From contig CAADUC010000069.1 of NCBI GenBank assembly GCA_900752115.1, positions 1-32,653 of the forward strand: a stretch of DNA of 32,653 bases. The letters run 5' to 3'. The stretch is from Clostridia bacterium. Its GTDB lineage: Bacteria; Bacillota; Clostridia; Oscillospirales; Acutalibacteraceae. Made by a program: the position numbers and the translations under genes. Shown piece by piece: positions 27,125 through 32,653 of the stretch; positions within the stretch are counted from its first letter, which is position 1, and each line of letters opens with the position of its first letter. Under the pieces are notes generated by a model. The model was not told where the DNA came from. It worked only from the letters and a program-made list of their open reading frames with translations, and searched no databases.

Positions 27125-28801
27125 TCAGAACAGTCCGGAAATAAGGCCGCTTTCGTCCACATCAATCCGCTGAGCTGCCGGAGCCTTCGGCAAACCGGGC
27201 ATCGTCATGATATCGCCCGCATAAGCCACAACAAACCCCGCCCCACTCGACAGCCGCAGATCGCGGATCGTCACGGTAAAGCCCGACGGACGGCCAAGCA
27301 GCGCCGCGTTATCAGACAGAGAATACTGTGTCTTGGCAATGCACACCGGAAGCTTGTCTCCTCCGAGCGCGCGGATGTCGACAAGAGATTTCTTCGCCGC
27401 AGGACCGTATGTCACGCCTTCTGCACCGTAAATCTCCTTTGCAATCGTCTCAATCTTCTGCTCGATGGTCCGGTCATCCGCATAAATGGGAGCAAAATGG
27501 CGTTTCCCTTCCGTGCGGTCAATCTCGGCCACCACCGTTTTGGCAAGCTCAATGCCGCCCTCGCCGCCCTTGCCGAAAACCTCGGAAAGCGCGTAAGGAA
27601 CGCCAAGCTCAGCACAGCAGCGATCCACCACCGCAAGCTCTGCGTCTGTATCTGTGTGGAAACGGTTAATGGCCACAACAACAGGCACACCGAATTTACG
27701 CATATTCTCGACGTGCGCTCTGAGATTGACGATGCCCTTCTCCAGCGCCGGGACATTCTCCTGCGCCAGATCTGCCTTTGCAACGCCGCCATTGTACTTA
27801 AGCGCCCGCACTGTCGCAACGACGACAACGCAGTCCGGAGCAAGACCGGCGAGCCGGCATTTGATATCCATGAATTTTTCTGCTCCCAGGTCCGAACCAA
27901 AACCGGCCTCCGTGATGCAGTAGTCGGCAAGCTTCAGAGCCAGCTTGGTAGCACGCACGGAATTGCAGCCGTGCGCGATGTTTGCGAACGGGCCGCCGTG
28001 CATGATGGCGGGAGTATTCTCAAGCGTCTGGACCAGGTTCGGCTGAATTGCCTCCTTCAGCAGAGCAGCCATCGCGCCTTCTGCTTTCAGATCCCGGGCG
28101 TAAACGGGCTTGCCGTCATAGGTATAGGCCACAAGAATATTGCCGAGGCGCTTCTTGAGGTCGGAAAGATTCTCCGCGAGACAGAGAATCGCCATAACCT
28201 CCGTGGCAACCGTAATGATGAATCCATCCTCGCGCGGCACGCCGTTCACCTTGCCGCCCAAGCCGATGACGATATTGCGAAGAGCCCGGTCGTTCATATC
28301 GAGGCATCGCTTGATCAGGATGCGGCGCGGGTCGATCCCCAGCTCGTTGCCCTGCTGCATATGGTTATCGAGCATCGCGCAGAGCAGATTGTTCGCCGAG
28401 GTAATGGCATGCATATCGCCCGTAAAATGAAGGTTAATATCCTCCATCGGTACGACCTGTGCATAACCGCCGCCCGCGGCTCCGCCCTTAACACCGAACA
28501 CCGGGCCGAGCGACGGCTCCCGCAGAGCAATGATTGTCTTTTTCCCAATCTTCGCCATCGCCTGTCCGAGACCGGCTGTCGTCGTTGTTTTCCCCTCGCC
28601 TGCCGGTGTAGGATTGATTGCCGTGACAAGAATCAGCTTTCCATTTTCGGCGCTCTCCATTCTCTGAAACAGCGCCTCATTGAGCTTCGCCTTGTATCGC
28701 CCGTACGGCTCAAGCTCCTCCTCCTGAATTCCCAGCTGCGCGGCAATGGCCGCGATCGGCTGCAGCTTCGCCTGCTGGGCAATTTCAATATCCGTCAACA
28801 T
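27125..28801 (-). CDS. fhs: Formate-tetrahydrofolate ligase
   Basis: A 558-aa enzyme (family about 556) joining formate to tetrahydrofolate with ATP, giving 10-formyl-THF for purines or acetogenic carbon flow. It has P-loop [11 protein letters not shown] (about 65-75), [35 protein letters not shown], the [15 protein letters not shown] segment and a C-terminal [21 protein letters not shown] sequence. The start is ATG 28801 (MLTDIEIAQ), with AAGGAAAG close by; ATG 28813 would sit directly on GGAGG. It leads the unit fhs-tsaE-tsaB. Confidence 0.97.
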   Translation of the reverse strand: MLTDIEIAQQAKLQPIAAIAAQLGIQEEELEPYGRYKAKLNEALFQRMESAENGKLILVTAINPTPAGEGKTTTTAGLGQAMAKIGKKTIIALREPSLGPVFGVKGGAAGGGYAQVVPMEDINLHFTGDMHAITSANNLLCAMLDNHMQQGNELGIDPRRILIKRCLDMNDRALRNIVIGLGGKVNGVPREDGFIITVATEVMAILCLAENLSDLKKRLGNILVAYTYDGKPVYARDLKAEGAMAALLKEAIQPNLVQTLENTPAIMHGGPFANIAHGCNSVRATKLALKLADYCITEAGFGSDLGAEKFMDIKCRLAGLAPDCVVVVATVRALKYNGGVAKADLAQENVPALEKGIVNLRAHVENMRKFGVPVVVAINRFHTDTDAELAVVDRCCAELGVPYALSEVFGKGGEGGIELAKTVVAEIDRTEGKRHFAPIYADDRTIEQKIETIAKEIYGAEGVTYGPAAKKSLVDIRALGGDKLPVCIAKTQYSLSDNAALLGRPSGFTVTIRDLRLSSGAGFVVAYAGDIMTMPGLPKAPAAQRIDVDESGLISGLF

Positions 28802-28825
28802 TCTTTCCTTCATCCTCCGTTTCTC

Positions 28826-28915
28826 CGTCGAGAGCGGCTTGCTGTCTCTTCCGCCCGTCGCTGTACTCCGCTTCCCGGCAGGTTTGATCTTCTCCCTGAT
28901 CCGGAAGCTGGTCAC
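28826..28915 (-). other. Structured leader of fhs, class unknown
   Basis: On the minus strand GCTTCC pairs with GGAAGC, enclosing GATC-8 nt-GATC; further on, GCGG pairs with CCGC. These could form two adjacent arms before the ribosome site. The conserved loop of the ZTP riboswitch, often linked to fhs, is not found in recognisable form, nor is a tetrahydrofolate riboswitch core. Confidence 0.3.
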
Positions 28916-28924
28916 ACTGTCCCC

Positions 28925-28933
28925 ATTATAGCA
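28925..28933 (-). promoter_or_regulatory. Extended -10 promoter of fhs
   Basis: On the minus strand TGC-TATAAT (TATAAT at 28925-28930) within TTGTGCTATAATGG. No good -35 box is seen, as expected for extended -10 promoters. The leader is about 117 nt. Confidence 0.65.
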
Positions 28934-29044
28934 CAAACAACGCACTGAGAGAAGAGGTTCCTTCCAGTTTCTTATGAAGGAAAAGGAAGGAAAGAACTTA
29001 AGAGAGCCAGCCATAGAAACGCCTGCAAAGCAGGCTATAAAAAG

Positions 29045-29084
29045 AGGCCGGGCTCAGATGCAAACAGCATTCTGAGTCCGGCCT
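29045..29084 (-). terminator. Terminator after the histidine kinase gene
   Basis: AGGCCGGGCTCAGA and TCTGAGTCCGGCCT form a 14-bp stem with one mismatch; on the minus strand CTTTTTATA follows. Confidence 0.88.
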
Positions 29085-29104
29085 GGCTATAAGAGAGAAT
29101 TTTG

Positions 29105-31297
29105 TTATTCTTTCGGCAAAAGTATCGGAGGCGCTTCAAACGGATCGTTTCCCTCTGAAGGGGGATTCCGCTGCATTCCATCGTTCGTTAAAGCGGGCTC
29201 TGTTTGTACGTCCCCATCCTGCGAGGGCACATCCGTCAAATCATCTTCCTCCTCCGAAACAGGATCCGGCCTGATCCAAACCACAGGGAAAGACACCACA
29301 GCAGTAAACAAATCCCCTTCCGTTTCCACCGAGAAGCAGCCCCCGCATGCCTCCGTAAAACTTTTCGCGATAGAGAGTCCGAGTCCGCTGCCGCCGTCGG
29401 TACGGCTCTCGTCACCGCGCACAAAGCGCTCCGTAAGATCGACCCCTGCCGGAAACTCCTCTCTGGAAATATTCTTGATCGTCACCACGGTTCTGTCCGG
29501 CGTTGTTTCCTGACGCAGATAAACACGTGTTCCCTCCAGGGAATACCGCAATACGTTTTCCAGAAGGTTCTGAAACACACGGTAGAGCTTTTGCCCGTCT
29601 GCACAGATAAAGACGGGCTCGGGGCTGAGAAAAACACGGAACGAAAGCCTCGATTCGCTGAGTTTTTCCTCCATATCCGCCATAGTTTGACGAATCAGTT
29701 TGCACAGATCGATTTGCTCGCTCTGCATCTTCAAATTCCCTGTCGCAGCCTTGCTGACCTCAAAAACATCCTGCACCATGTGGCTCAGCCGCTCCGCTTT
29801 CTGCGCAAGAATCTGCGCGTAATCGCGGGCAGCGGGCGGCAAATCTTCCTCCAGCAGCAGTTGTGTGTAGCTGATGATGGAAGTCAGAGGCGTCTTCAAA
29901 TCGTGAGAGACATTGGAGATGAGTTCCACCTTCATCCGTTCACTCTTCACCTGCTTTTCTACTGCCGTCCGTATCCCGGATTCAATCGTATTGAGTTGAT
30001 TGGCTGCCGCGGAAAGATCGGAATCGGAGCTCAGCTGAAGCGGCGGCAGAGTTTCCCCCCGGCTAATCGCTCCGATCCGCTCCAGAAGAGCGCCCGTCTC
30101 CTCCACCGTAACGGTATATTTTTTGCGTGCGCGGAACCAAAGATAGAAAAAGCAGCCGGTCATGGGGAAAGCTAGAAACATCCCTCCCTCATGCAGAGCC
30201 AAAAGCAGCAAACACAGGAGGAAAAGATAGCACAGAATTCCACACAGAACGCCCGGCCCGTAACGAAGCATTCTCTTCTGGAAAGGAAGCAGCGCCCGTC
30301 TGCGCGCCTGCCGCCGCGCCAATGCCGCCACGCCGCTATGACGGCGGGCCTGCGGGTTGCGGCGCAGGTCTGCCCGGAACACGAGCAGCACCCAGAAGAA
30401 AATGTCCGCCGTCACGGCCAGCACAATCAGACCATCTCCCCACGGATAGCGCAGCGCCACTCCGCAACCGAAGAGAAAGGCGCACAGACTCCCCAGAAAG
30501 ACGAGCAGCTTCCACTCAAACCAGATTTTGCCCGTGCACCGGACCAGTCCTGCCCAGAAACGCTCCCGTGCCTCTCTGCGCAGCCCCCAGCAGAGAAGCA
30601 GGCCCGCGGCTGCCAGCGCCGCCGCCAGCCAAGCGGCAAACTGCGCGAGGAGAAGCTGCCGCTGCTTCGGCAGCCAAGCGATCGGATCGTAGCCGGGCAC
30701 GTCGATGGGCTCCCTGCGCACGGCCAGCCACACCTCGCAGCGGGAAACGAGATCCGCGTCCAAACCGGAAAAGAAGGTGTCCCCGTTGTTGCGGTAGCCG
30801 GGCAGCTCCCAGAGGCTGTCTGCTGTGAAGTAACCATCGCCATAGACGTCAAGCGCCTCGCCGTCCTTTGTGAGGGTGACGGTGCTGCCGTCGAAGTGCA
30901 GAATGAAGTTGAACGCCTCCGGGAAGACGGGCGTGCTGTCCTCCACGGGGAAAGTCTCCCCGCTGCTGCGGCCCGCCTCCTGGCCGTCGAAGCGCAGGAG
31001 ATAGAGCAGATTCGGCGATTCTGGCATCGTGTAGTTTTCCCATGGCTCAAGCGGTCCCTCCTTCCCCTCTAGAGAAGCGGTCCGCAGCGCTTGGTAGAGG
31101 CATTCCTCCACCGTACTGCGGAAGGATTGCGTCTCCTGGTAATCCTCCTCGCTCAACAGTGTCCAATAGGCAGAGAGCCCACCCAGCTGCGGCACAAAAA
31201 GCAAAGCCGCGGCCACGCAGCCCACTGCCAGATGCAGCCCCAGAAACAGACTGAGAAATGACAGAATAGGCCTACCTTTTTTCAATTTTGTATCCAA
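29105..31297 (-). CDS. Sensor histidine kinase
   Basis: A 730-aa membrane kinase paired with the response regulator upstream. A first helix (about 12-35), an extracytoplasmic sensor region (about 40-210) and several further helices (about 212-238, 262-282, 288-307, 347-368, 371-388) come first. Next are a linker, HisKA with phospho-acceptor His465 in SNVSHDLKTPLTS, and HATPase with N-box FQNLLENVLRYS and G-box GGSGLGLSIAKS. A proline-rich acidic tail of about 55 residues follows. The start is TTG 31297 (MDTKLKKGR...), inside the regulator gene with a 26-bp overlap. The weak GGGGAA site suggests translational coupling. The domain order resembles VanS/PhoR-type kinases with an enlarged membrane part. 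The signal is unknown. Confidence 0.92.
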   Translation of the reverse strand: MDTKLKKGRPILSFLSLFLGLHLAVGCVAAALLFVPQLGGLSAYWTLLSEEDYQETQSFRSTVEECLYQALRTASLEGKEGPLEPWENYTMPESPNLLYLLRFDGQEAGRSSGETFPVEDSTPVFPEAFNFILHFDGSTVTLTKDGEALDVYGDGYFTADSLWELPGYRNNGDTFFSGLDADLVSRCEVWLAVRREPIDVPGYDPIAWLPKQRQLLLAQFAAWLAAALAAAGLLLCWGLRREARERFWAGLVRCTGKIWFEWKLLVFLGSLCAFLFGCGVALRYPWGDGLIVLAVTADIFFWVLLVFRADLRRNPQARRHSGVAALARRQARRRALLPFQKRMLRYGPGVLCGILCYLFLLCLLLLALHEGGMFLAFPMTGCFFYLWFRARKKYTVTVEETGALLERIGAISRGETLPPLQLSSDSDLSAAANQLNTIESGIRTAVEKQVKSERMKVELISNVSHDLKTPLTSIISYTQLLLEEDLPPAARDYAQILAQKAERLSHMVQDVFEVSKAATGNLKMQSEQIDLCKLIRQTMADMEEKLSESRLSFRVFLSPEPVFICADGQKLYRVFQNLLENVLRYSLEGTRVYLRQETTPDRTVVTIKNISREEFPAGVDLTERFVRGDESRTDGGSGLGLSIAKSFTEACGGCFSVETEGDLFTAVVSFPVVWIRPDPVSEEEDDLTDVPSQDGDVQTEPALTNDGMQRNPPSEGNDPFEAPPILLPKE

Positions 31298-31970
31298 TTC
31301 CCCACACCACCTTTAAGTATTCAGGCTCTTTGGGATTGATTTCGATCTTTTCTCGGATGCGGCGAATATGTACCATGACTGTATTTTCAGCGGCGTACGC
31401 CTCCCCCTCCCATACGCGGCGATAGATTTCCTCTGCCGGAAAAATACGGCCCAAATTGCGCATAAGCAGGTCCACAATACCGGTTTCTGTCGCAGTCAAC
31501 CGTACAGGTTCCCCATCGGCATAAAGGCAGCGTTCCTCCGTATGGTAGGAGAGCCTCCCGGTACGGATAAGATTGCGTTCTCCGGCAGAGCGGGCATCGC
31601 CGAGGCTGTTATAACGGCGCAGCTGCGAGCGCACACGGGCCGCCAGCTCCTGCGGATGAAACGGTTTTGTCACATAGTCGTCCGCGCCAATGGAGAGTCC
31701 GAGAATTTTGTCCGAATCTTCGCTCTTTGCAGAAAGCACAATGATCGGAATATTTCTCTTCTCCCGAAGCTTCATCACGGCAGACAAGCCGTCCATTTTG
31801 GGCATCATTACATCCACAATCAAAAGCTGTACCCGGTTTTCCGCAGCCAGCGCAAGTGCCTGCAAACCGTCGTATGCCTTGAGAACCTCATACCCCTCTT
31901 TCTCCAGCAAAATCGCGATTGCAGCCACAATCTCACGGTCGTCATCCGCTACCAAAACGCATTCCTTCAC
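31272..31970 (-). CDS. OmpR/VanR-family response regulator
   Basis: A 232-aa transcription regulator. The receiver domain has the acidic DDD at 9-11, phospho-acceptor Asp53 in LIVDVMMPKMDG, a Ser/Thr switch in IVLSAKS and Lys in YVTKPFHP. The C-terminal winged helix has LTATETGIVDLLMRN and the ENTVMVHIRRIREKIE recognition helix with VWGIGYKIEK. The start codon is GTG 31970, set by GAGGAGG 8 nt before. Upstream repeats at 32013-32056 may be its binding sites, suggesting autoregulation. Confidence 0.95.
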   Translation of the reverse strand: MKECVLVADDDREIVAAIAILLEKEGYEVLKAYDGLQALALAAENRVQLLIVDVMMPKMDGLSAVMKLREKRNIPIIVLSAKSEDSDKILGLSIGADDYVTKPFHPQELAARVRSQLRRYNSLGDARSAGERNLIRTGRLSYHTEERCLYADGEPVRLTATETGIVDLLMRNLGRIFPAEEIYRRVWEGEAYAAENTVMVHIRRIREKIEINPKEPEYLKVVWGIGYKIEKR

Positions 31971-32012
31971 GATTTCAATCCTCCTCTTTCCTGTGCTTCT
32001 ATCCTATCGCTC

Positions 32013-32056
32013 AATTCTTACAGACAGGTCAATGAAATTCTTACAAAATTCTGTCA
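32013..32056 (-). promoter_or_regulatory. Three direct repeats upstream of the response regulator
   Basis: On the plus strand AATTCTTACA occurs at 32013-32022 and 32036-32045, and AATTCTGTCA at 32047-32056. Spacings are 23 and 11 bp, so all lie on roughly one DNA face. This is the layout of OmpR/PhoB-family binding sites. A possible minus-strand -35 TTGACC (32027-32032) sits among them, with a poor -10 near 32005. Confidence 0.5.
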
Positions 32057-32210
32057 ACTGGCTCTCTTCCCCGCAAGGAAAGAAATTATGCGCAGCCTGC
32101 TGCCCATCCTTTCTGCAGGCGAATCGAAAAAGTTTGCATCTTCTCTGTCATAGGAACCTGCATCTAAAAATGGGAAACCTTTTTGCGCAAAACTGTTTTT
32201 TCAAACAGAT

Positions 32211-32321
32211 TGATATAATATAATAGGTATAGCAAAGCGTGGTCCGCGATTGTAATTCACTCTTTTTCCTGCTCTATTATACAGGAAGAATCTCTGCTTG
32301 GACAGGCCCGCAGCCGGGTTT
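32211..32321 (+). ncRNA. Possible small transcript with weak terminator
   Basis: A TGA-TATAAT extended -10 (32211-32219) lies in the 435-bp gap between the regulator and the tRNAs. Downstream are a TTCCTG/CAGGAA hairpin (32266-32287) and a short CCCG/CGGG hairpin (32307-32318) followed by TTTCTT. No open reading frame with a ribosome site is seen. This is speculative; the region may simply be spacer. Confidence 0.2.
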
Positions 32322-32350
32322 CTTGATTTTGGTAAAGTTTAAAAAAGGTG

Positions 32351-32379
32351 TTGACAATTCAAACAGAATCCTTTATAAT
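32351..32379 (+). promoter_or_regulatory. Consensus promoter of the tRNA-Ser genes
   Basis: TTGACA (32351-32356), a 17-bp spacer and TATAAT (32374-32379), a perfect sigma-A match, 27 bp before tRNA-Ser. Confidence 0.93.
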
Positions 32380-32405
32380 AATCATCGTTGCACTGAGGAA
32401 GTTGT

Positions 32406-32494
32406 GGAGAGGTGTCCGAGTGGTTTATGGAGCTGGTCTTGAAAACCAGTGATCTCGCAAGGGACCAAGAGTTCGAATCTCTTCCTCTCCGCCA
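32406..32494 (+). tRNA. tRNA-Ser (anticodon UGA)
   Basis: An 89-nt class II tRNA with encoded CCA end. Acceptor GGAGAGG pairs with CCTCTCC, discriminator G. Anticodon stem CTGGT/ACCAG holds TGA at 32440-32442. A long variable arm and the GTTCGAATC T-arm are present. Confidence 0.97.
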
Positions 32495-32498
32495 CATT

Positions 32499-32524
32499 TT
32501 CAAAACACGCTCGCGTGTTTTGAA
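32499..32524 (+). other. Hairpin between the two tRNA genes
   Basis: TTCAAAACACG and CGTGTTTTGAA form a perfect 11-bp stem with a CTCG loop, 4 nt after the tRNA-Ser(UGA) CCA. No T-tract follows, so it may be a processing signal or a weak terminator. Confidence 0.5.
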
Positions 32525-32574
32525 TCGATGATTCTGTTTATACAACTTGATATGGATAGATGAATTTACCGTTT

Positions 32575-32653
32575 GGAGAAATACCCAAGTGGTGAAGGGG
32601 CTCCCCTGCTAAGGGAGTAGGCTGGGGTGACTGGCGCGAGGGTTCGAATCCCT
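32575..32653 (+). tRNA. tRNA-Ser (anticodon GCU), cut by the window end
   Basis: Acceptor 5' strand GGAGAAA, D-arm, anticodon stem CTCCC/GGGAG with GCT at 32608-32610, a long variable arm and GGTTCGAATCC T-arm. The 3' acceptor strand lies beyond the window. It is class II, like its neighbour. Confidence 0.93.

Noticed and set aside
28802..28924. ZTP or tetrahydrofolate riboswitch upstream of fhs
   Set aside because: The position is suggestive, but the conserved loop sequences of either class could not be found by eye. Kept only as an unclassified leader.
26894..28948. A 684-codon plus-strand frame
   Set aside because: It is antisense to fhs and tsaE, both clearly real, and gives no recognisable protein.

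Overview
The window looks like chromosome of a moderately GC-rich anaerobic Firmicute, most likely class Clostridia and an Oscillospirales/Ruminococcaceae-like gut bacterium. The evidence is a T-box leader, strong AGGAGG-type ribosome sites, sigma-A promoters with 17-bp spacers, formate-tetrahydrofolate ligase, a DUF6472 mini-protein, and VanRS/OmpR-style two-component genes. Taxonomy is inference; no rRNA is present. There is no CRISPR array, prophage or insertion sequence. Genes are dense, arranged in short operons and mostly core metabolism.

Layout. (1) 1-5731, plus strand: a T-box riboswitch with terminator, then a lactate/malate-dehydrogenase-family enzyme, a three-gene TrpXYZ-like ABC importer, a GNAT acetyltransferase, an SCP2-domain protein and a DUF3267 membrane zincin, closed by a terminator. 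(2) 5757-8050, minus: a DUF554 membrane protein and a wrecked ABC cluster, where an ABC-exporter N-terminus is joined to the C-terminal part of an ABC-2 permease. (3) 8413-11902: the DUF6472 gene (plus), then an Orn/Lys/Arg decarboxylase-family enzyme and a CPA2-type cation:proton antiporter (both minus). (4) 11963-14317, minus: a Cas4/RecB-like nuclease fused to a DinG/XPD-type Fe-S helicase. (5) 14403-16776, plus: a DUF1846 protein and a gamma-carbonic-anhydrase-like protein. (6) 16788-20255, minus: glgB, manA and an HD hydrolase, divergent from lacZ (20657-23683). (7) 23952-29000, minus: a flavin/PNPOx protein, rpiB-upp, and fhs-tsaE-tsaB. (8) 29045-32056, minus: a response regulator and histidine kinase, with repeats upstream. 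(9) 32351-32653, plus: a consensus promoter, tRNA-Ser(UGA), and tRNA-Ser(GCU) cut by the window end.

How it fits together. The most interesting unit is the first. The T-box bulge carries UGGC, which predicts a tRNA with discriminator G. The specifier loop contains UGG (Trp), and the importer belongs to the PF04392 family seen in tryptophan-regulated transporters. The leading enzyme has the LDH catalytic residues but Arg where true LDHs have Gln. I infer a tryptophan-starvation operon that imports an aromatic compound and interconverts an aromatic 2-hydroxyacid and 2-oxoacid, for example indolelactate and indolepyruvate. This is a hypothesis, not an established system. The remaining operons cover carbohydrate use and storage, one-carbon metabolism with tRNA t6A modification, nucleotide salvage, and envelope or ion homeostasis.
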